From Teratosphaeria epicoccoides (taxonomy: Eukaryota; Ascomycota; Dothideomycetes; Mycosphaerellales; Teratosphaeriaceae), in assembly GCA_021401465.1 (NCBI GenBank), contig JADDMT010000003.1:124001-188000 (forward strand): 64,000 nucleotides of DNA, written 5' to 3'. Below the pieces are notes generated by a model. It saw only the letters and a list, made by a program, of their open reading frames with translations. It ran no database searches and had not been told where the DNA came from. The first letter of the stretch is position 1. Each line of letters starts with the position of its first letter. This document shows, one piece after another, positions 1-11,061 of the stretch. A program made the translations under genes and the position numbers.

Positions 1-21
1 CCTCGATGCTGACGATCACAG

Positions 22-321
22 GCTCGTGACAACAAGCTCACCATTGAGGACATGGCCGGCGGCACCTTCACGATCTCCAACGGCGGCGTCTTCGGCTCCC
101 TCATGGGTACTCCGATTATTAACCTGCCGCAAACTGCCGTTCTCGGTCTTCACGCTATCAAGGACAAGCCAGTCGCCATCAACGGCAAGGTGGAGATTAG
201 GCCGATGATGTATTTGGCTCTTACGTACGACCACCGGCTGCTGGATGGTAGGGAAGCGGTGACGTTCCTGGTGAAGATCAAGGAGTACATTGAAGATCCG
301 AGCAAGATGTTGTTGGCGTGA
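22..321 (+). CDS. KGD2: Dihydrolipoamide succinyltransferase (2-oxoglutarate dehydrogenase E2), 3' end
   Basis: Only the last exon is in the window; the rest lies upstream. The exon follows an acceptor CACAG ending at 21, with a CTGAC branch motif at 8-12, and an in-frame stop in the preceding bases confirms that they are intron. The encoded 99 residues begin ARDNKLTIEDM and carry the E2 acyltransferase core signatures TFTISNGGVFGS and, near the C-terminus, the catalytic DHRLLDG motif (active-site His, with the Asp of the family). E2 transfers the succinyl group from the lipoyl arm to CoA in the mitochondrial matrix as part of the TCA cycle. The choice of the 2-oxoglutarate rather than the pyruvate E2 rests on LTYDHRLLDGREAVTFL and the short C-terminal tail, which match succinyltransferases. 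Confidence 0.93.
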   Translation, partial: ARDNKLTIEDMAGGTFTISNGGVFGSLMGTPIINLPQTAVLGLHAIKDKPVAINGKVEIRPMMYLALTYDHRLLDGREAVTFLVKIKEYIEDPSKMLLA

Positions 322-1316
322 GGCAAATAGAGGAGGCGCGACGAGTTTGGGTGGTACTAGAGAAGCAGCCAGAGCTGGCAGACTAGCATCAGCATGAGAG
401 GAGGAGTATGCGCATGGATCGGTCTGTGATTTTTCTGCTGCATCATGTTTTTCTAGCGGGCCCTAGATATGCTGACGACTGTACAAAAGACTCTAACCTA
501 GCATGTGCATGATTAGTCGCATCTGCGCATAAGTAGTCTTGCCTGGCCTGGAGGAGAGCCGTGCACGCATGCAGAAGGGCGTAACAGGTGCAAATCTCGG
601 TCATTCCTGCTCGCCACCTTCTGCAGGTATCTCTGTATGGTCAGTAATCAGCTGTGGGGGATCACTGAACTTGTCTTGCCGTAATCGGTCGCTGAAGGTC
701 TCGACTATCTCAAGGCTGCTCAATATTCGTCCTTAAGGTCTATCGATGCGTGTAAGCAGTGGAGTGCATTTGGACTTTGGGGAGGTACCTTGTGGAGCGC
801 ACCTCCTGTTTTGACGCAGCGCCTAGAGCTCCTCTCGACCTCAGCTTTCATCTCAAGACCAAGTCTCCCTGATTGTTCTGACTGCGGTGTCGCAGGGTCA
901 ACCGCTGTAGGCCGGCATATGAATCAGTTCCCATTGCGAGAATTAGCTAGCAGCCAGTATCTCCACATGGCAGGATGCTCTTAGCCTGGAGAGGCCAAAA
1001 GCAACAAGTCGCAAGCTTGCAATCGAGCCTTTCAACTGCGCCCGGCGGAGGCAAGTCAAAGTGAGGAAATGGAGGGGAGCATCTGGTCAGAAAAGCTTCA
1101 TTGTGGTATCATCATAATCTGCTGCTGCTGGTAGCCTCCCTGCTACTCATAATGTATAGCCTTTCTCTCGATCAGAAAGCATGCAGATATCAATCAATAA
1201 AAACAACCCAAGCACTCATGACGACCCAGTGCTCAAACCCGCCGTGATAACCCATCTCATCAACCCCGCATGCGCCGTACCCAGTGTAATCATCTTGAAG
1301 AAACGTCGAAGAGCGT
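322..1316. other. Intergenic region, convergent 3' flanks
   Basis: About 1 kb between the 3' ends of KGD2 (plus) and histone H2A (minus). It contains only short unsupported frames with no domain, no tRNA-like structure and no repeats that I can see. It should hold both 3' UTRs. Confidence 0.6.
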
Positions 1317-1973
1317 CTAAAGCTCTTGGCTGGCGCCACCCTTGCCGCCCTTGGTACCGGTGGTCTTCTTGGGGAGCAGGTCTGGAGGAATCAAATTCAG
1401 TTGACGGGCTCGATCGTGCAGTGGTGCGGAGGTGCTTACTCTGGTGAATGTTGGGGAGGACACCACCCTGGGCGATGGTGACGTGACCGAGCAACTTGTT
1501 CAACTCCTCGTCGTTGCGGATGGCGAGCTGAAGATGACGCGGGATGATACGGGTCTTCTTGTTGTCACGCGCAGCGTTGCCAGCCAGTTCCAGAATCTCA
1601 GCAGCCAGGTACTCAAGGACAGCTGCGAGGTAGACAGGTGCGCCTGGTCGGGGTTAGTGAATGAGATCGGGCAGAAATGGCCGATGCATGTGACTCACCA
1701 GCACCAACGCGCTGTGCATAATTGCCCTTCCTCAACAGACGGTGGACGCGACCGACTGGGAATGCGAGACCGGCCTTGGACGAACGGCTGTGATAATGTC
1801 AGTTTGCGACCGATGTAATTTGGTATGAAAGACGCGTTGTTTTGGACCTGAAAAGCGCGTCATGTTGAATGAGCAGCCTTGGAGAAGGCCCCAAAACAAT
1901 GCGAAAGTGAGGCATACCTTTGCGCATTGGTTTTGGCACCGCTGGCCTTGCCTCCGGACTTGCCTCCAGTCAT
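1317..1973 (-). CDS. Histone H2A
   Basis: Proposed exons on the minus strand: 1973-1918, 1787-1699, 1643-1440 and 1381-1317 (137 residues). Splicing restores the H2A fold: N-terminal [14 protein letters not shown], then [17 protein letters not shown], the [18 protein letters not shown] stretch, [19 protein letters not shown], and a tail ending in SQEL. The SQE[L] tail is the phosphorylation site used in fungi as the gamma-H2A DNA damage mark, so this is the canonical H2A and not H2A.Z. All junctions have GT-AG ends and keep frame. It is transcribed divergently from H2B, with 420 bp between the start codons, the usual arrangement for S-phase co-expression of an equimolar pair. Confidence 0.96.
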
Positions 1974-2393
1974 TTTGATCGATTTGCGTAATTCGAGAGA
2001 TGTGGTTGATCTGGCTGTGTTGGAGGCGTTGGTTTATGTCGGAGGTCGATGAGTCGTGGATGGATGTCGCTGGGAGTTGAGGAAAGAAAGTCAAGTTAAG
2101 AAGTGAAGTGCAAAAGCCGGGTACTTAAACAAGTGCGGCCCGCGTGCAATCACAGCCCACGAGTTGTTGTGTGCGGCTCTTCCCGTGTGCAGCGCTTGAA
2201 GGCGCGCGTTGATGCCGGGAAGCGCAGACGCCTCCCCGCGGTTCAAATAGCTGCGCTTCCCACTTCGCATCGCATTTTGTTCCTCTTCTTCCCCATCCAC
2301 GAAGCACTCAACACACGGTATCCATCGACATCCATCACCAGATCGCATTCAGAACCTCAACCACACTTCCACCACATCCAAAACCGACTCAAA
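1974..2393. promoter_or_regulatory. Shared divergent promoter of histones H2A and H2B
   Basis: These 420 bp separate the H2A and H2B start codons, which point away from each other. The region must carry both 5' UTRs and the shared control elements. I see no clear TATA box that I would commit to. No complete coding frame is present. Confidence 0.7.
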
Positions 2394-2989
2394 ATGGCCC
2401 CCAAGTCCGCTCAGAAGGGTATTTCGACCTCAAGACGCGATTTCGAGTTCAATTTGCTGACTTTGCGCGTTTAGCACCTGCCACCGCTGGCAAGGCACCA
2501 GCAGGAAAGGTGCGTTCTAAATTTATCCGATTCATTCCGGTATCCAATTCTGATTTTTTTTCTCCCTCAGGCCCCGGCCGCATCCGCAGCCAAGGAGGCA
2601 GGCAAGAAGACTGCCGCTACGTCTGGTGACAAGAAGAAGCGCACCAAGACCAGGAAGGAGACTTACTCCTCCTACATCTACAAGGGTATACAATCCAGCT
2701 CCCTGAAATGATTCACTCATGCTGACGCTTCGTTCCAGTTCTCAAGCAGGTCCACCCAGATACCGGCATCTCCAACCGCGCCATGTCCATCCTGAACTCC
2801 TTCGTCAACGACATCTTCGAGCGCGTCGCCACCGAGGCCTCCAAGCTTGCCGCATACAACAAGAAGTCCACCATTTCATCGCGGGAGATTCAGACGTCGG
2901 TGCGTCTCATCCTTCCTGGTGAGCTGGCCAAGCACGCCGTCTCTGAGGGCACCAAGGCCGTCACCAAGTATTCTTCCTCCACCAAGTAA
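2394..2989 (+). CDS. Histone H2B
   Basis: Four exons: 2394-2418, 2475-2509, 2571-2685 and 2739-2989 (141 residues). The spliced protein starts [20 protein letters not shown], has a lysine-rich tail, then [40 protein letters not shown], and the C-terminal helix ending [13 protein letters not shown]. The C-terminal lysine in the AVTKY motif is the conserved ubiquitination site (K123 in yeast). Three introns of 56, 60 and 53 nt all have GT-AG ends. The first exon encodes only eight residues plus one base. The gene is paired head to head with H2A. Confidence 0.97.
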
Positions 2990-3754
2990 GCGTGACGCCA
3001 CTTTCGACGGGTCTCGCTTTTCTGCACTTTGGGCTTGTTCACGATTGATACTGGTGTGATGGGCGTTTGTGACGAGGATACTTTGAGCGCACGATAATGC
3101 GTGCTCATCCATGGGGCTGGGTTGTGCTTTATTTGCGATGTTATTTCTTAGACGCTGAATACCACGTGGAGAGCTGATGAGGACGGGCTGCGAGGCAATA
3201 TGCCATATCGAGCATGATGGGTCTGTACAGTAGCAGCAGACAGCACCGACAGCATCTCTGGCGGCGAGGGCTGGAGACGAATGGATGACTTCAAAAACAG
3301 CAAACACTGCTCCCGTGTTCTCTTTTCCTCATTGCGATGCCTGTGCTACATGCGCGCATTGTGGCAGCATTACAATCCTTTTTCAACGCGTGCAGCGTAA
3401 GCAATTGCAGTGGACGTCTGTTGATACTTCCTATTCCGTAAAAGCGTGGCAGCTTCGCGTCGCCGGCTTTCGGCATGGCTGTGCCGGCAGAAACATGTGA
3501 AGCCGACGGGACCTTCGCATGCGACACGAGAGCATTTAAGTGTCAATAGCAGAAGGGTGTGTGAACAGTGTATATCAAAGGTCAAGTAGTGGGCTACTAT
3601 CTGTTCTCCTTGACGCAGTCCAACATGCTCGCACGCGCTATGCTGCCGTGCCTCTACGCGAGAGTCATTCCAAAGCCGGCGCTTGCATATGCTCATCCCA
3701 TCATCGCTCGTGTGCCCAGTCATCAATAATGCTATGTACCCTCGAAGCAGCCAT
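2990..3754. other. Intergenic region between H2B and atg4 3' ends
   Basis: 765 bp between two convergent genes. Frames here are short and overlap both 3' flanks. I see no RNA gene or repeat. Confidence 0.55.
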
Positions 3755-5153
3755 CTACGCCTCGTCCCCACCGTCATCCTCTTCTCCCGTCGCCTCATCC
3801 CACGTCTCGACCTCGTCGACAGCCCCCGGCCTTTCGGTACCGGTAGCATAGTTGATCTCCTTGTCGTGCACATGGATGATGGCCTTACCAGCCGTTCCGG
3901 CGACAGCTTGACGCCATTCGTCGAATTCCTGCTTTGAGTGGATGAGGAAGCCAAGAAGCATGCTGGGATCCATCTCGGAAATAATGAGCTTTCGGAGGCG
4001 GCGAGTGTGGCAAGTTTGCATGTCCTCGTGTGAGGGCTGGCTTGGAAGCGCAGGTTTCGTGGTATGTGGGTCGAGGTAGAAGAAGTTGTCTGCCTGGTGG
4101 CCGATGAAGTAATGGCTGCTACTGGGTCTACCACCTGCGATGCCGACGGATTGTGGCATCTCGAGTGCTGCCTTGAGCGCGGCATGGTAGACTGGAGTGA
4201 TGCGATCGATGCCTAGTCTGACTCCGAGGACGATGAGAGTGGGCTGGAACTTGTCGTCGGCGTCTTTCAGGGTGGCTGTGGCAACAAGGGAGTCGGCATA
4301 GACATCTCCGTCATCCGGGCGAGCATAGACTCTGAGGCCAGCGGCAGAGTATCTATCCGTGAGTGCTCTGTATGAATGTTAGCTGAGATTAAGCTTTCAA
4401 GAAGGACATCTAGACGGACTGCAAGCTCCTAGCTGTAGCACTTGGACCAAACCACTCGCCTGGATGCTTGCCACAGGCTTGCGCGCCATGCTCAACAAAC
4501 TTGTGAATACTGAATGGAGCTTCTGGAGCATCGGCGAACAGAGAAAGCAACTCCTTGTGTTGATGCTCATCCTGCCCGACTCTCCAGTCGCGCCCCAGTC
4601 TCAGCACAGCCAGACTATTCGCGAGCAAGCTCTGCCCACTTCGAATCATACAGCCCCAGCCAGTATCGCTCGTGAATCCGCCTTGACTACCCAGATTCCG
4701 CAGCTTCGTGGAGAAAGACATGGCTGAAGAGGCAGCTGGATCGTTCGACTTAGGTATTGGCGAAAAGCTGTTACGATAGGTGAGCCATATCCTCGCTTCT
4801 AGATCATCTAGGAATTCCGGCGGCCACCCGAATGCCTCTTCCTCAGACATAGCACAACTCAGATCCATCCTACTGTTGGCCAGATCATCCTTGCCGTTCT
4901 CTGCCGACTCCTCAGGCTTCTGGTTCGCTTCAGTCACCACGGCCGAATCTGCTTGCGACGTCTCGGATTCGGACACTGCTGAAGGCGAGGAGCCACTGGC
5001 TTTAGTGGAGGTTTGTATCCGATGCTCTTGATACCGCGAGTCGTATCGTCGTCCAAGGCACCAGATCTCGGAGCCATCTTCGTTCCTGGGCAACGGATCC
5101 CAGAAATATGAGACGACTCTTTTGCCGAAGCGCGTGAAGTCGTTGGCCGCCAT
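3755..5153 (-). CDS. ATG4: Autophagy cysteine protease Atg4
   Basis: Two minus-strand exons, 5153-4420 and 4367-3755, give 448 residues. Atg4 cleaves the C-terminus of Atg8 and later frees Atg8 from phosphatidylethanolamine during autophagosome formation. The start MAANDFTRFGKRVVSYFWDP matches the family N-terminus; longer upstream frames are not conserved. Diagnostic blocks are the FTSDTGWGCMIRSGQSLLAN segment with the catalytic Cys, the GEWFGPSATAR motif, and YFIGHQADNFFYLDPHTT with the catalytic Asp-Pro-His. The single intron is 52 nt, starts with a non-standard GTCCGT donor, and has a good CTAAC branch site; splicing gives LQALTDRYSAAG. The C-terminus ends in an acidic tail, as in other fungal Atg4 proteins. 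Confidence 0.95.
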
Positions 5154-5735
5154 TTTGAACACGCTGCTCACATTCGTGCAGCGTCGTAGAAAGGCTACGA
5201 GGTCATACCGTCCAGGAGGATCGACCTCGACTATATGGCTAGAGCGGGCTTCGGAGTACGGACGATTCGCGAGCAAACAACCTGTTTTCAAGCAATTAGA
5301 TATTTATCCTCTCCTCCGCTTCGGCAGATGCAGGGAGCATAGAAGGCCACGGCAGCATGGACTTGGCGAGGGTGGATGCAACGATATAGAGACTAGAGGT
5401 GCATGTGAGCCTGCTCTTTTGTTAGTTGCATGTGGTGACTACTGACTGACCAAGGACGCCGGTGATCGGCTGGACAGCTCCGCAATGCAACGCAGGGGCC
5501 AGCCGGGCGACAAGACAGGGCTGGATTTTAGCGTTCGTCATGTGCGTCACGTTCGCGCTCTGTTGGTGGGTCTTTGTTCGGACTGAGACTCAGCTGTTCC
5601 AATCTTTAGGTCGCGGTTTACGGAGGTAAGATCGCTGACCACAGTCGCTCATCCTGTTGAGTGCGTAGAGACTGTGCAGAATACAGTCAGGTAGATATAG
5701 ATCCCGCATTGTCGCTGTTTTCCTCCACAGAAGTC
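5154..5735. promoter_or_regulatory. Divergent promoter region of atg4 and the Sqs1-like gene
   Basis: 582 bp between two start codons that face away from each other. An open frame continues upstream of the atg4 start for 46 codons but is not conserved. No other structure is evident. Confidence 0.5.
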
Positions 5736-8407
5736 ATGGGCAAAAAGGGAAAAGGACTGGGAGGCAAGAAGCAGAAGGGCAGAGCTGGACAGCGAGGAAA
5801 TGCGCAAAAGGACTCGCCTAGAGCAAGGCAGAGTGCGCAACACCATGATTCTGACGATTCGGGTGCGTTGCTGTCCCCACTGTGCGCTCAAGCTCCTCGC
5901 CGTTGACAAGTTTTGCAGCAGAAGAGCAACCACGACAACAGTTCAAAGGATTTGCCCAAAGCACACCCAAGAACTCGCCCCGTCACGCAGTCGGATTCAA
6001 GCTACGTCAACAGGCAATTTCATTCGTTTCGGCAAGCAGCAATACACCAGCGGAGCCTGAGGGGTTAGCGGACGAGAGTAACGTCATCGAAGATGCGATA
6101 GCTGCAATTGAAGGCGAGCAGGAGGACGAAGAGGGCGACGAGAAGGAAGCAGGACACGATGATGATGAGGACATAGATGACAGCGCCATCACCACGAACA
6201 TCGTGGAGTCACACACCATGGAAGGCACGGCCAAGACGGAGCTGGAGAGTCCTGCGGCCCACCAGCAGCCTCTCTTCTTCGTGGACATCGAAGGCGATAG
6301 CGCATTGGCGAGTCTTCCCATCGGCAGCGGAATGAGCGCTCAAGTGAGCCACGGAGTGCGGACACCGTCGCCAGCACCCTCTGACAGTGACGAGGAGGAG
6401 ATTGTTTTTAAGGGTCGCGGCAACGCCGCTAAGGACAGTGCTCCTCACAAGCAGAGGATATCACCTCACGTCACCGACGACCTTCTCGCTTCTCTAGGCG
6501 CAATGTCATCTCCAGCGCCGGTGCAGCAGCCTGCTCTCGCGTCTGCCCCGCCAGCACGTCCATCAGAGGCCAAAGGCTGGGCAGCACGACCTTCCATCTT
6601 CGAGCAACCACAAGGGCCGGATATGTGGAAGGCGGCGCCTACGGAGCCGTACTGGAGGAAACCAACGTTTAATAAAGGCAGGCCACGGCCGGATCTGGAT
6701 CCTTCAGACGAAGAGAAACAGAGGTTGGAGCAGATGCCAGCTCGAGAAAGCAAAGTTCGATTTTCCGGTGCAGAGGGGGCCGAGTTACCACCAAATATGG
6801 ATGCTGAGGCGACGATTGCTAAGCTTCAGGTTGACGTCAAGGCTCTTTTGCGCGATAAGAACAGCAAGCGGCGCAACGAGGCTGCTATAGGCAACGCAAC
6901 TTCATCCAGCTCAAAGACCACTCGTCGCAGTAAACGAGATCGCAAGAAAGATAACAAGCCGCTGAGAAATGCCATCTTTGATGAGGATGAAGATGATGGC
7001 GAGGAGGCAGCATATAATGATTACATGAGGAACCTGAATGCACAGCTTGACACTGATAACGATGCCAGACCAGCATCAGAACGTGCAGTCGAGGCAAGTG
7101 CGGGTTCCCCTGCCAAGCCGGTCACAAGCAAAGATAAGTCCGACGAATGGGAGGACGAAGACGATGACGATGACTCAGATGACGAGCCTATTGGTCAAGA
7201 TCTGATGGAGGAGTATGCGTCTGATCCCGAACCGCGCAACATGTCGGACTACGACTCTTCAGAGCTTGAGAACGACTTATTCGACGACGAGCGAGAGATG
7301 TGGGAGGACGAGGAGGATCTCAGGCAGCGTCGTCAGGATGCGATGACGGATGAGCAGCTTGCTCGTTTATGGGCAAAGCAGGCAGAGCTCGGTATCGACG
7401 CTGACGAGCTGATGATCGAGGATGGCATGTTTGAGGATGGCGATGAGGAAGGTATCGGTGATCTGGTGGCAGCTCGTATTGGCCTGCGCGACATGACGAA
7501 TGGACCTACAAGTCGTTCACCTAAGGAGAACGGCATGCGCTCTTCTCGGCACAGCGGCGGCTTTGACTTCCCGGACGCCTCTGCTCTTGCCGATACCGTT
7601 GAGCAATACGGTAATGAAGCCTTTGACATCATGGATCTGGACCGTCCGTCTCTGCGCAGAACGAGCAAGGGACGCAAGAGCAAGCTGCCTGATGACCTTG
7701 CTGACAACCTATCCGACGAAGACCTGAAGGATCAGCTGCGTAGCACTTGGCACAGAGACCGTGATAGGAAGCGTCTGAAGAAGGCCGAGCGGGAAGAGCT
7801 TCGTGCACAAGGTCTGCTTGGGCGCGGTAAGAACGGCAAGGCGGACCTGGCTCAGCAGTATCTGCAGGGCATAACCATGGACCAGGTGCATGAGGAGCTG
7901 CGCGCATTCTTGGAGGATGACGGCAAGACTACACAGTCCTTCCCGCCGATGGACAAGCGCGACCGCAAAGCCTTGCACGACATCGCAAACATGATGAACC
8001 TCAAGTCGAAGAGCGTGGGCTCAGGAAAGAGCCGCTTCCCGATCATTTACAAGACATCGACAACCATGGAGTACAACGAGGTCTATTTTAACAGAGTTCT
8101 TCAGCATTCGAATCGCGGGTTCCTGAAGAAGAACAAGTATAAGGGCGGCGGTGGACCCAAGGGCAAATGCAATCAGGCGCAGCCCATGCGCGCTGGTCGT
8201 GGTGGCGGTTTCAATAAGGACGCAGTCACCATTCGCGATGGCGAGGTTGTTGGTGGCAATGCGGCGGAGATCGGAAAGGAGAGCTTTGGGCACAAACTTA
8301 TGGAGAAGATGGGCTGGTCCAAGGGTATGGCTCTGGGTAAAGATGGGGAAGGCTTGCTGGTGCCGGTTGCGCAGGTCATGAGGAGCGGTACGAGAGGATT
8401 GGGCTGA
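5736..8407 (+). CDS. Sqs1-like protein with R3H and G-patch domains
   Basis: Exons 5736-5862 and 5919-8407 give 871 residues. The N-terminus MGKKGKGLGGKKQKGR is basic; the middle is long, low in complexity and strongly acidic (several Asp/Glu runs). An R3H-type segment lies around residues 700-760 (FPPMDKRDRKALHDIANMMNL, then KSRFPIIYKT), and the C-terminal about 45 residues form a G-patch (GHKLMEKMGWSKGMALGKDG, then GTRGLG). The layout matches yeast Sqs1/Pfa1, a G-patch cofactor that activates the DEAH helicase Prp43 in ribosome biogenesis and splicing. The 56-nt intron follows codon 42 with donor GTGCGT and acceptor TTGCAG. Fungal databases often call this family squalene synthetase-like, which is a misnomer. 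The function is inferred from domain order. Confidence 0.88.
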
Positions 8408-9237
8408 CGTGCCCAAGCCTGATGTTGGCGGACCTTAGAGTGGGTACGATTGCGGATGAGTGGCAGCGTGTTTCTCGCAGATGCCGGAGCTGCTTCTTGG
8501 CGGGCATTGCTGTCTGACCTACCTCTGTTGTAGCATAGCGCGTATCAGTGGAGCAGAAGAGAGATCGAACCATTGTCCGCACTGTCCTCACCCTCCGACT
8601 GTCGTTGATTGCATATCTCGAGCAGCTGTGGCTGATTCCCTGCGTGATTAGGGTTAGGGTTTGGGTTGGCAAGAACGTGTGCTATCCGATGACAACTCCG
8701 GTCTATCCATGTTGAATCGTATCTATATGGTTCGCCAGTCCCTCAAATGCTATGCTTGTGTGATCTGATGCCGACTTTACTGCGTGGTAGCATGCCATCG
8801 CTGTCGACGTCAAACCTGACACGTCTTCTCGGAACTTTTCCAAGAATCCGGGGCTCGACTGCCGCGAGTACAAAGCACTACTCAAGGATAGACTATCATT
8901 GCAATTCGATCAGATGACTAAAGAGAGAGATCACTCCAAGTAAGCCTCTGCTGCTGCCTCCCCATACTGAAACAATGAAGTCGACGTGAAAGTGACGCCC
9001 CATACCATCGCTACAAACATGCCCCTCAACACCCGACTTCCCCGAGCGATGTCCGGATATAAGTCAGATTATTAATGCCGATGACGACTGTCACTGCAAC
9101 GCCTCACGTCTACTGCATACATGACGTTAGATCCAATGCGTCTATATAGCCTCAGTGGGCCTCCCAACGTCAAAGGCAGGTCTTAAACCATTATTCTATC
9201 ACGGACAGCATCTATATCCATCCAGCAACGAGCCACC
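8408..9237. other. Intergenic region with interstitial telomere-like repeat
   Basis: 830 bp between the Sqs1-like gene and the AsaB-like gene. It contains the TTAGGG-type repeat at 8648-8669 listed separately, and a TATA-like CTATATAGC around 9150, about 90 bp before the AsaB-like start. No coding sequence is supported. Confidence 0.55.
8648..8669 (+). repeat. Interstitial telomere-like repeat (TTAGGG x2 plus TTTGGG)
   Basis: Two perfect copies of the fungal telomere unit TTAGGG are followed by a degenerate TTTGGG unit. It could be an old repair scar or a telobox-type binding site for a TRF/Tbf1-like factor. It is too short to imply a chromosome fusion. Confidence 0.75.
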
Positions 9238-10122
9238 ATGACAACCACTACCTTCAAGCACATTGATCCGACGTCCTACACAGGCAAGCCCTGGGGCAAA
9301 GTCGACGGCGATGGCAAGTCCTTCAAGCAACGTGACCACCAGAAACCAGTCTACAACATCCGAGGCAACGAAGGCGAAATGAACAATGTAGACAAGACAG
9401 GCTTCGCAGTCTATCACTCCCCAGCCCAAGAGAAGACATTTGCAGACGACAAAGCTGTGCGCGAGTGCTACTACGCCGAAGTCGAGGACCTGATCAAGAA
9501 GCGCCTGGGCGCCAAGAAAGTCCACATCTTCGACCACACGATCCGTCGACGACAGAAAGACAGCCCGCGCCAACCAGTCCAACAAGTCCACGTCGACCAG
9601 ACGCCTGGAGCCGCGGACGTCCGTGTCCGTCGCCATCTTGGCGACGAAGCGGAGGCGTTGTTAAAGGGACGCTATCAAATCATCAATGTCTGGCGGCCCA
9701 TCGAGAATCCTGCGTCTGACTTCCCGCTCGCTGTGATAGACTGGCGTTCCACGGAGCCGGCCGACTTCATACCCGTGGACCTCATGTACCCCAAGCGCGC
9801 GGATAGCGTGACAGACGACGACGACAGGGGCAAAGAGGTGCTTCCTGACCCGGACTCGATGGATTCGGTCGTTGGATATGAGGTGAAGGGCGAGACGCTG
9901 GGCGTGGCACCGAATGAGAAGCATCGGTTTTATTACATGAAGGATATGACGCCGGAGGAGGTTATGCTGTTGAAGTGTTATGATTCCTTTGGGGAGGGGC
10001 AACCGATGGGGAAGAAGAGTGTGGCGGTCAGGACGCCGCATACGGCCTTTATCGACCCGAACACGCCAAAGGATGCGCCTGGGAGACAGAGTATTGAGGT
10101 GAGGTGTTTGGTGTTCTACTGA
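9238..10122 (+). CDS. AsaB-family oxygenase/desaturase-like protein
   Basis: A single exon of 294 residues with an ATG in a good context (GCCACCATG). The sequence follows the fungal AsaB / GA4-desaturase / CmcJ-like family: VYHSPAQEKTF, VHIFDHTIRRR, HVDQTP at about 118-123, RYQIINVWRPI at about 145-155, HRFYYMKDMTPEEVMLLKCYDS at about 229-250, HTAFIDP at about 268-274, and the C-terminal RQSIEVRCLVFY. H118-x-D120 and H268 would suit a 2-oxoglutarate/Fe(II)-like facial triad, with R289 or R283 near the end; that assignment is my inference. Family members occur in secondary metabolite clusters and also, as here, on their own among housekeeping genes. The substrate cannot be told from sequence. 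Confidence 0.85.
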   Translation: MTTTTFKHIDPTSYTGKPWGKVDGDGKSFKQRDHQKPVYNIRGNEGEMNNVDKTGFAVYHSPAQEKTFADDKAVRECYYAEVEDLIKKRLGAKKVHIFDHTIRRRQKDSPRQPVQQVHVDQTPGAADVRVRRHLGDEAEALLKGRYQIINVWRPIENPASDFPLAVIDWRSTEPADFIPVDLMYPKRADSVTDDDDRGKEVLPDPDSMDSVVGYEVKGETLGVAPNEKHRFYYMKDMTPEEVMLLKCYDSFGEGQPMGKKSVAVRTPHTAFIDPNTPKDAPGRQSIEVRCLVFY

Positions 10123-10353
10123 ACGGGCGAAGACGAATGCAAGAAAATCGAATGTGGCTGAATAGCTACATATGATATCGACAGTTTATGAATGATACAG
10201 ACTGTACCAAGGGTCAAATGCTCACGCATCAGAGCAGCCGACCGAGCTGCTTCTCTCGCGTCTCTCATTAAGCTTCTGTCGTATCCTCTAACCACGTCAT
10301 GTCATCATCCTGGTCGTGAGCTCATCGCGGAGAATAGTCGACCTCAATAACCG

Positions 10354-11061
10354 TCACGCGACCTGCGCCACTGCCTTCGCCTTCAGCCCTGCGGCCCCAA
10401 CACCTTCATTCTCAGAAACAGGAAATCTCCATAACCTCTCGTTCTGTGGCGTGTCGGATTTCTCATGGCACACGCACTTTCGCGTGCCTTCACATATCGT
10501 CATCACCAACCCCTTGCCGTCGCCATGCATGGCTTGCTCCAGCGTGGTTTGGTCAGGTTCTCCAGGCGAGACAGGTCCATGGTCGTCTTCGTCGTAGTAG
10601 TCGTAGTCATCAGGCTCTAAGTCAGGAGGCGAATGTGGGGTTTTTATTGAGCCGGATGGAAAGCGCTGAAGACCGAGGCCCTGGTCCTCGATTTTGTCCA
10701 GAAATTCGCCGTCGAGATCGTCATCGTCACAGAAGCCATCGTCTTCGGTATCTTCGATATTCTCTATGTGGTCGCTGGCTTCTCCGACTAGCGGTGGCGG
10801 CGTCTTCCTCCCGAGCTGTCCGGTCGATGGCTTGCGTTGTCCTCTGTGATCGATAGCGTGATCGAAGCCTGCAAATCGCACTGCTCTCTCTCTTTGTCGT
10901 TGGCTGATGTCAAGTTCGATCTCGACAATACGCAAGCGAAGGGACTCATAGTGCATGAGATGGCCAACCACGAATCGTAAACTCCGGTCGGGTCGGCTAG
11001 CTGCGAGGTTGAGGCGACATTGGGCGATTTGGGCCAAGCTGTAGGCTTCTTGGAGTGACAT
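10354..11061 (-). CDS. Conserved hypothetical protein, acidic, 235 residues
   Basis: I chose the ATG at 11061 (MSLQEAYSLAQIAQCRL) because the N-terminal helix LRFVVGHLMHYESLRLRIVEIELD looks like a conserved fold, while the 25 codons upstream look like leader. The N-terminal 70 residues appear helical. The middle is acidic and disordered (DDDDLDGEFLD, DYDYYDEDDH). A short cysteine-containing segment (TICEGTRKCVCHEK) is near the end. No catalytic motif or membrane segment is visible. Similar proteins seem widespread in filamentous ascomycetes, but I cannot assign a role. Confidence 0.7.
   Translation of the reverse strand: MSLQEAYSLAQIAQCRLNLAASRPDRSLRFVVGHLMHYESLRLRIVEIELDISQRQRERAVRFAGFDHAIDHRGQRKPSTGQLGRKTPPPLVGEASDHIENIEDTEDDGFCDDDDLDGEFLDKIEDQGLGLQRFPSGSIKTPHSPPDLEPDDYDYYDEDDHGPVSPGEPDQTTLEQAMHGDGKGLVMTICEGTRKCVCHEKSDTPQNERLWRFPVSENEGVGAAGLKAKAVAQVA

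Noticed and set aside
4410..5291. Longer Atg4 N-terminus from 5291
   Set aside because: The extra 46 residues are not like Atg4, while the ATG at 5153 gives the conserved start before FGKRVVSYFWDP.
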